Program-made: the position numbers and the translations under genes
In this document: piece by piece, positions 16,595-24,885 of the stretch
Position numbering within the stretch: position 1 is the stretch's first letter
Layout of the letters: every line of letters begins with the position of its first letter
The notes under the pieces: model-generated
Database searches by the model: none
Seen by the model: only the letters and a program-made list of their open reading frames with translations
What the model was told of the DNA's origin: nothing
Assembly (NCBI GenBank): GCA_037447295.1
Contig: JBBIGZ010000015.1
Span: 1-47,654, forward strand
Length of the DNA: 47,654 nt
From: 630D-37 sp037447295
GTDB taxonomy: Bacteria; Chloroflexota; Anaerolineae; Anaerolineales; Villigracilaceae
Direction of reading: 5' to 3'

Positions 16595-17513
16595 CTTGGA
16601 CCGTTTGCCGGTTTGCGATTACGAAGGCTCGGATTACCAGGAAAGGTTTTGGGAGCAGGGCGGCCGGGAATACGAGGATCGGGTAGAGGCAATTGCCCTG
16701 AGCCGCCTGCTCCCGCCGCAGGGAGGCGAGCGTCTGTTGGAACTCGGCGCCGGCGCCGGGCGAAATACGCCGCGTTACGTGGGCTATCGCCAGGTTATTT
16801 TGCTGGATTATTCCCTCACCCAGCTCCAGAAAGCGCGTCAACGCCTAGGGGATAGCGAACGCTTCGTTTACGTCGCCGCTGATGTCTATCGCCTACCTTT
16901 TCGGTACCAAGCTTTCGATGCTGCTACCATGATCCGCACCTTGCACCATCTCATAGAACCTGCCCGCGCCATGGAACAGGTAGCCAATGTTCTAGCGCCG
17001 GGTGCGATCTTCATCCTGGAATTTGCCAATAAGCGCAACCTGAAAGCTATCCTGCGCTATTGGCTGCGCCGGCAAAGTTGGAACCCGTTCAGCCTTGAAA
17101 CGGTCGAGTTCGCCCCGCTGAATTTCGATTTTCACCCCCGCGCCGTGGAAGAATGGCTGGAAAAGAGCGGTTTTGCCGTAGAACGTCGCCTGACGGTTTC
17201 CCATTTTCGTCTGGAATGGCTCAAGCGCCACGTGCCTTTGACCTGGCTAGTGAAAGCAGATGCCTTGCTCCAGTGGAGCGGTGAATGGTGGCAGCTGACC
17301 CCTAGCGTCTTCCTGCGCGCCCGCCGGCAGGGAGCGACGGGACCCGCACCTGCGCCCACAGTCCACACACCGACCGATCTCTTCCGCTGCCTGAGCTGCG
17401 GGCAAGAGGGACTGCAGGCCTCTGATCAGCAGACGCTACTTTGCCCGAATTGTGGCAAAGAGTGGCCAATCCGAGATGGAATCTACGATTTTCGCCAACA
17501 AGAGGATGGGTAA
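16581..17513 (+). CDS. SAM-dependent methyltransferase with C-terminal zinc ribbon
   Basis: About 310 residues. Class I methyltransferase core with motif I LLELGAGAGRN (about 52-62) and IRTLHHL after motif II. The last 45 residues hold two CxxC pairs (CLSCG ... CPNCG) followed by EWPIRDGIYDF, a Trm112-like zinc ribbon here fused to the enzyme. Substrate unknown; location after ugd suggests sugar or lipid modification (inference). Start is uncertain: ATG 16581 overlaps ugd by 14 bases, while TTG 16596 has AAGGAG six bases upstream and begins two bases after the ugd stop. Confidence 0.82.
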   Translation: MKEPNLDRLPVCDYEGSDYQERFWEQGGREYEDRVEAIALSRLLPPQGGERLLELGAGAGRNTPRYVGYRQVILLDYSLTQLQKARQRLGDSERFVYVAADVYRLPFRYQAFDAATMIRTLHHLIEPARAMEQVANVLAPGAIFILEFANKRNLKAILRYWLRRQSWNPFSLETVEFAPLNFDFHPRAVEEWLEKSGFAVERRLTVSHFRLEWLKRHVPLTWLVKADALLQWSGEWWQLTPSVFLRARRQGATGPAPAPTVHTPTDLFRCLSCGQEGLQASDQQTLLCPNCGKEWPIRDGIYDFRQQEDG

Positions 17514-17530
17514 AAGCCCATCCTCCCGTT
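17502..17530 (+). terminator. Hairpin at the end of the zinc-ribbon methyltransferase gene
   Basis: Arms GAGGATGGG / CCCATCCTC around a 6-base loop containing the stop codon, then CCGTTT. Good stem, weak T run. Confidence 0.5.
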
Positions 17531-17558
17531 TATGCTATCCTGGTGAACGCCGACGCGG

Positions 17559-18329
17559 CTACGGTTTGACCGCGCGAGTAGCAATGTAATTGGGATGATA
17601 GGCCGCCAGAGGGGAATCCTTCATAACGTCCTCATAGAGGCCGATAATGTGAAAACCGGCGTCACACTGCCCACCAAGCAAGTCGGTCAGGCTGTGACCG
17701 AATTCCAACGGCAGCCCTTTTTCCAGATGTTCCTGTAGCTCTTCCGGGCTAAGATGGGTCAGATCGGAATAGGGGATGGAGTGGTGCACCTCCAGTCGGC
17801 CCTCGTCGGCAGCATAGAGATCGAAAATGTAATGCACCGGGTTCATCATGCCGGCCAGGAGAAAACCGCCGTGGCGCAAGACGCGATAACACTCGCGCCA
17901 AACAGGGCGCACATCCGGGCAGAAAACGTTCGAGACGGGATGAAAGATCAAATCAAAAGATTCATCTGCGAAGGCCGAGAGATCGCGCATATCCCCTTCC
18001 ACCAGACGTAGGGAAAGCCCTTCGCGTTCGGCCACCAGGCGATCTTGCTCCAGCTGACGGGGTGAATTATCGAAAACGGTGACGCGCGCCCCGGCTGCCG
18101 CCAGGATCGGCCCCTGCTGACCGCCGCCGGATGCCAGGCAGAGCACCTCCAGTCCCTCCAACGGTGGAAACCAGCTCCGCGGCACGGGAATGTTCTCGGT
18201 CAAAAGCACCTGCCATTCCCCGCACCGCGCCGCGGCGATCACTTCCGAGGAAACGGGCTTTGTCCAAGGGTTATCGGGGCTATCCACCTGGCGATCCCAG
18301 GCCTGACGATTCCAGGAACGGACGTCCAT
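17559..18329 (-). CDS. Class I SAM-dependent methyltransferase
   Basis: 256 residues. Motif I VLCLASGGGQQGPILAAAGA, acidic VFDNS after strand 2, GDMRDLSAF and FDLIFHPVSNVF are the SmtA/UbiE-like methyltransferase pattern. No extra domain. It starts three bases after the GNAT stop with AAAGGTGA as SD site, so it is the last gene of the LysM-GNAT-methyltransferase unit. Substrate unknown. Confidence 0.85.
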   Translation of the reverse strand: MDVRSWNRQAWDRQVDSPDNPWTKPVSSEVIAAARCGEWQVLLTENIPVPRSWFPPLEGLEVLCLASGGGQQGPILAAAGARVTVFDNSPRQLEQDRLVAEREGLSLRLVEGDMRDLSAFADESFDLIFHPVSNVFCPDVRPVWRECYRVLRHGGFLLAGMMNPVHYIFDLYAADEGRLEVHHSIPYSDLTHLSPEELQEHLEKGLPLEFGHSLTDLLGGQCDAGFHIIGLYEDVMKDSPLAAYHPNYIATRAVKP

Positions 18330-18332
18330 CGT

Positions 18333-18952
18333 TCACCTTTTCAACTTTTTGCGCATGCGATAAAGTCCAATGACGCCGACCATTCGTTGCAAATGCGGAA
18401 TTGGGATACGCTCGACGATCTCATAGCCGTTCTTGAAATAGAGCTGTTGCGCGGCGCGATTTTCGATCGAGACGGTTAAGGCACAGGCGCGTAGCCCATT
18501 TTGGATGGCCTGCTCCTCAGCATGTTGCAGCAACAAAGTGGCGAGGCCTCGGCGGCGAAAAGCCGGCGCAACGGCCAGGTTCTGGATGAAAAATTCGTCC
18601 TTTCCCGCTTCGGTAATCCCCAGCAAAGGGATGGATTTGCGGACAAGATGCCAGAACCGCTTTAGACCGAGTAGCGCATATAGAAACCTTCCGGTGGAAA
18701 GTGCCAGGCGAGAAATCTCGAAAGCTGGAAAGGAAAGAGAACCCCTGCAATTTCCTTTTCCCATTCCACCACCCGAACATAACGATAGCTGAAACGGTTG
18801 GCCGGTCGTGGGAAGAGCGCCTGTAAAATGCTACCAGGCGGGAAAGAGGTCGCCGAAAGAAGAAAGGCCCCATCGCCTCCCAAGCTAACTTCCAGCAAGG
18901 GGATGGCGAAAGGGGCATCTTCAGGAAGTGCAGGACGCGTACGCACGACCAT
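18333..18952 (-). pseudogene. GNAT acetyltransferase gene split by a frameshift
   Basis: The first part (from ATG 18952) reads RTRPALPEDAPFAIPLLEVS up to about GVLFPF; the second part, in the frame one base back, continues ISRLALSTGRFLYALLGL, then FFIQNLAVAPAFRRRGLATL (acetyl-CoA binding motif A) and LYFKNGYEIVERIP. Joined, they give one normal GNAT protein of about 205 residues. The shift lies around 18715-18745 and needs one extra base for restoration. It is a fresh mutation or a sequencing error; no slippery heptamer suited to programmed frameshifting is seen. ATG 18952 shares its A with the TGA of the LysM gene. Confidence 0.8.
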
Positions 18953-20109
18953 CAAGGCGTCGGCGTGCTCACGGGCACGGCCAGACCGCTCCAGGTGAAG
19001 ACGCGCGGTTCGCTGGCTGCGCCGGCCGGGGCCCAGAGCGGTTCACCTTGGGCATCGGTGCCGATACGTCGCACCGGGATCACCCACCAGCGGAAAACGT
19101 GGGGGATCAAGTCGGTGGGACGGAAGGAAGTCGGCACAATGTAACGCGTTTCGGTAACATAATCCACAATTCGCCGCCCTTGATCGGCTGTGACATCTTC
19201 GATAGTGATCTGATAGGCCTCGTTTTCGCGCAACACGCCGAGAGAAGCCCATTGTAGGGTTACAACGTCATGGGCCAAGGTGAACGCCGCGCCATCGAGC
19301 GGCAGGAGCAGACTAGGAGCCGGATAAGGCGGCGGCACGGTCGGCGTAGGAGAGGGACCGGGCGTGGCCGCACGCTTACAGAGCGGAATGCGTAGCGTTT
19401 GACCGGTGAAGACGTTATCCGTCGAAAGTCCGTTCCACTCCTTGATCGCCTCGATAGGAACGGCGTAGTTCAGTGCGATTTTCGAAAGGGTATCGTTCTG
19501 CTGGACGGTATAGACCACCTGTTCACAGGCCTGACGGGTGGCCTCCTCCGGCAGAGGGGTAGCCGTGGGTGGGGGCGGAGCCGTTGGGGTCGGGTAGGGA
19601 ATTTTGAGTTTCTGTCCGGCAAAGAGCGGGCAAGTAGAAGGCAAATTGTTTAAGATGATAATGCTTTGGGGAGAAACGTTGAAAGCAGCGGCAATGCCGA
19701 TACAGGTATCGTTGGGCGCAACGGTATATTCAAACGGTGGAAGCGGTGTGATGGTAGGAGTGGGCGTCGCCGTCGGCGCCTCGGTAGGCGTGGGGGTGAC
19801 GGTGGGCGTGTTAGTTGCCGTGGGAAACGGAGTGGGCTCAACCACCCGACCGGTCGAACGCAGCCCAAAGAAAACACCGGCCGCGCCGAGAAGCAACAGC
19901 AACACAAAAAGCCCGAGTGCCGCCGGCAGGCTAAGCGTAATGCTCGGCATTTGCGCCGGACGCAACGATTGTTTTTCGGCCTTTGGTGAAGAAGAACCCG
20001 CCGGCGGAACATCCAGTTGGGTACCGCAAACGGCACAGCGCGTCGCACTTTCACTGAGACGAGTGCCACAAGTGGGGCAAATTTTTGTCTTGGCAGTTTC
20101 AGGACTCAT
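18952..20109 (-). CDS. Membrane-anchored LysM protein with N-terminal zinc ribbon
   Basis: 385 residues. Cys11/14 and Cys25/28 form a short zinc ribbon (CPTCG ... CAVCG); one membrane segment at about 57-81; a Thr-Pro-rich linker; LysM 1 (EYTVAPNDTCIGIAAAFNVS) and LysM 2 (VYTVQQNDTLSKIALNYAVP); a Pro-rich spacer; and a C-terminal beta domain of about 110 residues with aromatic strands. Topology should be N-terminus inside, LysM outside, binding peptidoglycan or related glycan. Leaderless: TATAAT ends eight bases before ATG 20109. First gene of a unit with the GNAT and methyltransferase genes. Confidence 0.87.
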   Translation of the reverse strand: MSPETAKTKICPTCGTRLSESATRCAVCGTQLDVPPAGSSSPKAEKQSLRPAQMPSITLSLPAALGLFVLLLLLGAAGVFFGLRSTGRVVEPTPFPTATNTPTVTPTPTEAPTATPTPTITPLPPFEYTVAPNDTCIGIAAAFNVSPQSIIILNNLPSTCPLFAGQKLKIPYPTPTAPPPPTATPLPEEATRQACEQVVYTVQQNDTLSKIALNYAVPIEAIKEWNGLSTDNVFTGQTLRIPLCKRAATPGPSPTPTVPPPYPAPSLLLPLDGAAFTLAHDVVTLQWASLGVLRENEAYQITIEDVTADQGRRIVDYVTETRYIVPTSFRPTDLIPHVFRWWVIPVRRIGTDAQGEPLWAPAGAASEPRVFTWSGLAVPVSTPTP

Positions 20110-20117
20110 GGAGAAAC

Positions 20118-20123
20118 ATTATA
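20118..20123 (-). promoter_or_regulatory. -10 box of the LysM gene (leaderless)
   Basis: TATAAT preceded by TGG on the minus strand, eight bases before ATG 20109; no SD site. Confidence 0.6.
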
Positions 20124-20185
20124 CCATCTCCTACCGCCTATAAGGCCGGATGGAGCTTTTCAAGGTTCAAAAGGACATTTGAAAT

Positions 20186-20209
20186 GTAGCATAGATTTAT
20201 CCTGTGCTA
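20186..20209. repeat. Imperfect hairpin repeat, copy 1
   Basis: Starts GTAGCATA, ends TGTGCTA; matches copy 2 at 20255-20280 with a few changes and a 2-base length difference. Both lie in an AT-rich interval between nth and the LysM gene. Confidence 0.6.
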
Positions 20210-20254
20210 AAAACAAAAATGTCATAAAAACACAAAATTTTGCAGCATATATAA

Positions 20255-20280
20255 GTAGCATAAGATAAATCTTGTGCTAC
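20255..20280. repeat. Hairpin repeat, copy 2; possible nth terminator
   Basis: Arms GTAGCATAAGAT and ATCTTGTGCTAC pair except for one T/G position, loop AA. On the minus strand it follows the nth stop by ten bases and is followed by TTATATAT, so it may end nth transcripts. Confidence 0.6.
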
Positions 20281-20290
20281 AGGTAGGCCG

Positions 20291-20992
20291 TTAGGCGGAG
20301 GGGAGATCGCCGGTGCTCTGCTCGCCACGCCTCCTTCCATAATCACACCATTCCGGGATCGGGCAACGTTCACACTGCGGACGCCGTGCCTGGCACACTT
20401 CGCGCCCCAGGCGAATCAGGTTAAGATGAGCGGCATAGTAAGTTTCCGGCAGAAAAAGCGCCTCCAGGAAGGAATGTGCTTCCTCTACGCTCATCTTCGG
20501 GGGACGCAAGCCAATCCTTCCGGTGACACGATAGATATGCGTATCCACCGGAAAGGCCGGCCGTCCCAAAGAGAAGAGGAGCACAATCGCCGCCGTCTTC
20601 GGTCCCACCCCTTTGAATTGCATCATCCAGCGTCTAGCCTCTTCGAGAGGCATCTCTGCCAAAAAATTCAGATCGAGCGTGCCGCGTTGTTGCGTGATCT
20701 CACGTAAGACTTGCTGCAAGCGCGGCGCCTTCTGGTTGGCCAGTCCGGCCGGGCGGATCGCCTCCATGACCTCTTCAACCGGCGCATCCCGCACGGCTTC
20801 CCAGTTCGGAAAGCGGGCACGTAATGCGTCAAAGGCGCGGTCCCGGTTGCGATCGTTGGTATTCTGCGAAAGAATGGTCGAGATCAGCTCATCCAAAGGC
20901 GGCAAGGGGCGGCGCCACTTTGGCTCACCATAGACTTCCAACAACCGCCGATGGATAGCAAGCGCCCGAGTGCGCCGATCTGCTTCGCTCAT
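20291..20992 (-). CDS. nth: Endonuclease III (DNA glycosylase/AP lyase)
   Basis: 233 residues. Removes oxidised pyrimidines and nicks the abasic site. Helix-hairpin-helix FKGVGPKTA with catalytic Lys132, the following Asp150 in FPVDTHIYR, STILSQNTND near residue 40, and the C-terminal 4Fe-4S loop with Cys200, 207, 210, 216 (C-x6-C-x2-C-x5-C) are all present. ATG 20992 overlaps the stop of the preceding carrier gene (ATGA); longer in-frame starts are not needed. Third gene of DUF6391-carrier-nth. Confidence 0.95.
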   Translation of the reverse strand: MSEADRRTRALAIHRRLLEVYGEPKWRRPLPPLDELISTILSQNTNDRNRDRAFDALRARFPNWEAVRDAPVEEVMEAIRPAGLANQKAPRLQQVLREITQQRGTLDLNFLAEMPLEEARRWMMQFKGVGPKTAAIVLLFSLGRPAFPVDTHIYRVTGRIGLRPPKMSVEEAHSFLEALFLPETYYAAHLNLIRLGREVCQARRPQCERCPIPEWCDYGRRRGEQSTGDLPSA

Positions 20993-22206
20993 CGGAAAAG
21001 CCATTCCAACCAAAGCACCCCAAGCCCCAGGCTCAAAAGTGTAATCGGCACGCCGGCACGGAGATACTCCATAAACCGAATCTGCACCCCGCGCTGACGC
21101 GCCGTCTCGGCCACGATCAGGTTTGCCACCGATCCCAGCAACGTGAGATTGCCGGCAAACGTAGTGGCCAGCGAAAGCGTCAACCAGGCCTGGGTAGGAT
21201 TGGGAAACTGCGGAATCAAGGGACGCAAGAGAAGCACCGCCGGCACGTTGGAGATCAAATTGCTGAGCACCAGCGAAACTGCGGCCAGCGGAGCCACACC
21301 TCGCTCGGCGATCGGGCGAGCAAAGCGGAAAAGATGCTCCACAAATCCGCCGGTCTCAATAGCCTTCGTGACGATAAACAACGAGGCAAAAAACACCAGC
21401 AACGAACCATCCACCTCGGCAAACACGCGCCGCGGCTTGAGCCGTCGCGTGATCAACAACAGTGAAGCAGCGATCAGCGCCGCCAGCGGGATCGGTACGC
21501 CGAGGAAAAAGGCGATCGCCATCACAGCGCTTGCCACCAGCCCCTTATTCAGCAGCGGTCGGTACACGCGCACGCTCAAATGCGGCACTTCCAGCGTACA
21601 AACCCGGAATTCTTCACGATAAAGCAAGATCAGGAGCGCCCAGATCACCCCCAGCCCGGCAAACGCCACCGGCGCCAGCGCAGCCGTAAAGCGTACAAAC
21701 GGAAGCCCCGAAGCGATACCGATGATCATGTTTTGTGGATTCCCCACAATGGTGGCGGCCGAACCGATATTCGCTGCGCTCACCAGGCCGATCAGGTAAG
21801 GGATAGGGGCACGCCGCAAAGCCGTAGTGATCTCGATCACCAGCGGCGTGAACATCAGCACAATCGTATCATTGAGGAAAAACGCTGAAAGCACCCCAGA
21901 AGTCAACAGCAGCAGCGCCAGTAGACGGCGCGGGGAGCGCGCCCAACGCACCACCCAGGCCGTCACCCATTCGAAAAATCCTGCCAGGCGCAAATTAACG
22001 TTCAGGATCATCATGGCAAACAAAAGCAGGATGGTATTCATATCAATCGCCTGGTAGGCCTGCTCCAGCGGAATGGCGCCGGAGGCCATCAGTGCCGTTG
22101 CTCCCACCAGCGCAATGGTGGCACGGTTCATGCGTAGCCAGGGATAGCGTCCCACCGCTACCCCGATCAGGGTAAGGGTGATGACGATCAGCCAAAATGC
22201 ACTCAT
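20989..22206 (-). CDS. ArsB/SLC13-type anion or ion transporter
   Basis: 405 residues, about 11 membrane segments. SGVLSAFFLNDTIVLMFTPL and GSAATIVGNPQNMIIG match the twin signature regions of the ion transporter superfamily (ArsB, CitM, NhaD, SLC13), with a second half repeat around SLVLSNLISNVPAVLL and GNLTLLGSVANLIVAE. Transports an anion or exchanges Na/H; substrate not predictable and no arsenic genes are near. The frame runs far upstream, but ATG 22206 starts the first membrane segment and overlaps the DUF6391 stop as ATGA. Confidence 0.87.
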   Translation of the reverse strand: MSAFWLIVITLTLIGVAVGRYPWLRMNRATIALVGATALMASGAIPLEQAYQAIDMNTILLLFAMMILNVNLRLAGFFEWVTAWVVRWARSPRRLLALLLLTSGVLSAFFLNDTIVLMFTPLVIEITTALRRAPIPYLIGLVSAANIGSAATIVGNPQNMIIGIASGLPFVRFTAALAPVAFAGLGVIWALLILLYREEFRVCTLEVPHLSVRVYRPLLNKGLVASAVMAIAFFLGVPIPLAALIAASLLLITRRLKPRRVFAEVDGSLLVFFASLFIVTKAIETGGFVEHLFRFARPIAERGVAPLAAVSLVLSNLISNVPAVLLLRPLIPQFPNPTQAWLTLSLATTFAGNLTLLGSVANLIVAETARQRGVQIRFMEYLRAGVPITLLSLGLGVLWLEWLFR

Positions 22207-22697
22207 CGGCTTCCCGTCCGAATGTGGTGCACCTTCCACGGTCCAAAAGCGACCGGGTCCACCCCAAGCACGCATAAATCTCCCAAATCGGCCTCGGTGG
22301 TTACGTATTTTTGCGCCCAAGGTCCCAAAAGGCGCGCCAGCCACAATCCCAAAAACGCCAGCCCCACCGCCAAAGGCAGGCGCCAGAACCAGCGTCGCGG
22401 CGCATGCGCCACATTCCGCAACGGTAACCAGGCCAACCAAGGCCCAAGGAAAAGGCTCAGACTGAGATTGGTGCCGCATCCCGGATGGATCGCCAAATGA
22501 GCTTCGCCGCGTCGTAGGCGGGTCTCCGCTTCGGCCAGCGCCACGCGCAGGACCTCGAGCGACACATCCCCAAAGATCAAAATGCCGCCGGGATAGGAAT
22601 ACCCAGCCAACGGACGGGTCGGCACATCGCGCGCCAGAATGTGTAAGGTAGCATGTTCTAAGGCATGATTTCGACGGGTTTGTAGGAGAGCAGACAT
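22203..22697 (-). CDS. DUF6391 family protein
   Basis: 164 residues. RRNHALEHATLHIL at the start, AGYSYPGGILIFGDV and AHLAIHPGCGTNLSLSLFL are the conserved blocks of this family; two membrane segments follow in the second half. His residues in HALEHATLH, with HPGCG, could bind a metal (inference); function unknown. ATG 22697 is preceded by TATAAT at seven bases, so the operon DUF6391-carrier-nth is probably leaderless. Divergent from tex, with only 43 bases between the two start codons. Confidence 0.85.
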   Translation of the reverse strand: MSALLQTRRNHALEHATLHILARDVPTRPLAGYSYPGGILIFGDVSLEVLRVALAEAETRLRRGEAHLAIHPGCGTNLSLSLFLGPWLAWLPLRNVAHAPRRWFWRLPLAVGLAFLGLWLARLLGPWAQKYVTTEADLGDLCVLGVDPVAFGPWKVHHIRTGSR

Positions 22698-22704
22698 GTG
22701 CCAA

Positions 22705-22710
22705 ATTATA
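22705..22710 (-). promoter_or_regulatory. -10 box of DUF6391-carrier-nth (leaderless)
   Basis: TATAAT on the minus strand, seven bases before ATG 22697. Confidence 0.6.
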
Positions 22711-22727
22711 CACCTCTCCTCACATGG

Positions 22728-22733
22728 TAAAAT
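22728..22733 (+). promoter_or_regulatory. -10 box of tex (leaderless)
   Basis: ATGGTAAAAT, ending seven bases before ATG 22741. The divergent DUF6391 -10 box is 17 bases away, so the two promoters must overlap. Confidence 0.55.
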
Positions 22734-22740
22734 CAACCGC

Positions 22741-24870
22741 ATGAACTACGCTGAGACCATTGCTACCCAACTTCAAGTCCGTCCACACCAGGTAGAGGCG
22801 GTCATTCGCCTGCTGGATGAAGGGAACACCATCCCCTTCATCGCCCGTTACCGCAAGGAGATGACCGGCTCCCTGGATGAAGAGCAGATCCGTATCATCG
22901 CCGAAGAAGTTGCTCGGTTGCGCCTATTGGACGAACGGCGTGCCACCGTGCTCAAAAGCATCGAGGCCCAGGGGAAGCTGACCGAAGAACTGCGCGCGGC
23001 CATCCTTGCCGCATCCACGATGACCGCGCTGGAAGACCTCTACGCCCCCTACCGTCCCAAACGCCGAACCCGTGCCACCATCGCCCGCGAAAAAGGGTTG
23101 GAACCGTTGGCGGAAATGATCCTTCAGCAAGTCAAAGCGCCGCGTTCGGCATTGGAAATTGCCGCCGATTTCCTCAACGAACAGGTCACCACCCCACAGG
23201 AAGCTCTAGAAGGTGCTCGTGATATTGTGGCCGAAGTGATCAGCGATAACGCCAACATCCGCGGCGAAGTGCGCAACAAGGCTCTGCGCTTTGCCACCCT
23301 CTATGCGCAACTTTTTGCGCATAGAGGCGACGAACGCCAAGTCTACCGTGACTATTACGAGTTCTCGGCACGCCTTGACCGCTTACAACCGCACCAGATC
23401 CTGGCGATCAACCGTGGAGAGCGCGAAGGCGTGCTGAACGTCTGGATCGAAATCCCAGAACGCAACTGGCGTAAAGCCATCGAAGCCGAATATCCTGTCG
23501 ACCTGCTCTCTCCGTTCGCCGATGATCTGATCCGGGCCGCCGAGGATGGCGCCAAACGTCTGCTTCTGCCGGCGATCGAACGCGATCTGCGCCGCATATT
23601 GACCGAAAGAGCCGAAAGCCACGCCATTCAGGTTTTTGCCACCAACCTGCGTGCTCTGCTCGGTCAGCCCCCTCTTGCGGGTCACATCGTCCTGGGCATC
23701 GATCCCGGTTATCGCACCGGCTGTAAAGTCGCCGTCGTGGATGCGACCGGCAAATTGCTTGATACCGCTACCATCCACCCACACGAACCACAAAACGAAT
23801 GGCAGGAATCGCTCCAAACCCTGCAAACGTTGATCCAGCGTCATCACGTGACCCTGATCGTGATCGGCAACGGGACGGCTTCGCGCGAAACCGAGAAGCT
23901 GGTGGCCGAACTGACGCGTCACACCCCTCAAACAAAGTATCTGATCGTCAACGAGGCCGGAGCCTCGGTCTATTCTGCTTCGCCCTTGGCACGGCAGGAA
24001 CTCCCGCAGCTGGATGTCTCGATGCGCGGCGCCGTTTCCATTGCTCGTCGGGCGCAGGATCCGCTTGCCGAATTGGTGAAGATCGATCCGAAATCCATCG
24101 GCGTGGGCCTCTATCAGCATGATGTAGATCAAACAGCACTTTCTCACACCCTTGAGGGGGTGGTTGAAAGCGTGGTCAACGCCGTCGGCGTAGACGTAAA
24201 CACGGCCAGCCCGGCCCTATTGACCTACATCGCCGGCATCGGGCCGAAACTGGCAGAAGCGATCGTCGCCCACCGACAAGAACACGGTCCCTTCCGCACG
24301 CGTCAGGAATTGCGAAACGTGCCTGGCTTCGGCCCAAAAGCCTTTGAACAGGCGGCCGGCTTCCTGCGCATTCGCGGGGGCGATGAACCACTGGATGCTT
24401 CTGCCATCCATCCAGAAAGTTATGCCATTGCCCGCGCCGTGCTGGAACGGGCGCAGATTTCCTTCGATACTCCCCTCGAAGAACGCAAAGCAGCCCTCGA
24501 TCGGCTACTGGCACAAACGCCGCTCCCGCGCCTAGCACAGGAACTGAACTGCGGCGAACCGACGCTACGGGACATTTTCGATCAAATTCTGCGCCCCGGC
24601 CGCGATCCACGGCAAGATACTCCGCCACCCATCCTGCGCTCCGACGTAGTCAGAGTGGAGGACCTACAGGTCGGAATGCGCCTAAAGGGCACGGTGCGCA
24701 ACGTGGTTGACTTCGGCGCCTTCGTGGATATCGGCGTAAAACAGGATGGTCTGCTTCACATCTCGCGAATTCCGAAAGGCACGCGCCTGGCAGTAGGAGA
24801 AATCATCGAGGTGGAAATCCTGGGTGTGGAGCCAGAACGCGGGCGCATTCGCCTGGGATGGGGCCACTGA
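22741..24870 (+). CDS. tex: Tex family transcription accessory / RNA-binding protein
   Basis: 709 residues, normal length. N-terminal Tex helical domain (QVRPHQVEAVIRLLDEGNTI), a YqgF/RuvC-like RNase H fold near 315 (IVLGIDPGYRTGCKVAVVD), two helix-hairpin-helix motifs near 485-545 (IAGIGPKLAEAIVAHR, NVPGFGPKAF) and a C-terminal S1 domain (GTVRNVVDFGAFVDIGV). Tex binds RNA and is linked to transcription and stress tolerance in other bacteria. Leaderless start at 22741. The cation diffusion facilitator begins 15 bases downstream, probably cotranscribed. Confidence 0.95.
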   Translation: MNYAETIATQLQVRPHQVEAVIRLLDEGNTIPFIARYRKEMTGSLDEEQIRIIAEEVARLRLLDERRATVLKSIEAQGKLTEELRAAILAASTMTALEDLYAPYRPKRRTRATIAREKGLEPLAEMILQQVKAPRSALEIAADFLNEQVTTPQEALEGARDIVAEVISDNANIRGEVRNKALRFATLYAQLFAHRGDERQVYRDYYEFSARLDRLQPHQILAINRGEREGVLNVWIEIPERNWRKAIEAEYPVDLLSPFADDLIRAAEDGAKRLLLPAIERDLRRILTERAESHAIQVFATNLRALLGQPPLAGHIVLGIDPGYRTGCKVAVVDATGKLLDTATIHPHEPQNEWQESLQTLQTLIQRHHVTLIVIGNGTASRETEKLVAELTRHTPQTKYLIVNEAGASVYSASPLARQELPQLDVSMRGAVSIARRAQDPLAELVKIDPKSIGVGLYQHDVDQTALSHTLEGVVESVVNAVGVDVNTASPALLTYIAGIGPKLAEAIVAHRQEHGPFRTRQELRNVPGFGPKAFEQAAGFLRIRGGDEPLDASAIHPESYAIARAVLERAQISFDTPLEERKAALDRLLAQTPLPRLAQELNCGEPTLRDIFDQILRPGRDPRQDTPPPILRSDVVRVEDLQVGMRLKGTVRNVVDFGAFVDIGVKQDGLLHISRIPKGTRLAVGEIIEVEILGVEPERGRIRLGWGH

Positions 24871-24885
24871 TTTTTTGGAGTTGTC

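Noticed and set aside
18700..18764. Programmed -1 frameshift in the GNAT gene
   Set aside because: No X-XXY-YYZ slippery heptamer in the zero frame and no clear following stem; a simple mutation or read error is more likely.
22207..22713. Long N-terminal extension of the ArsB/SLC13-like carrier
   Set aside because: The upstream frame overlaps DUF6391 in another frame and has no family sequence; the ATGA overlap at 22206 gives a natural start.
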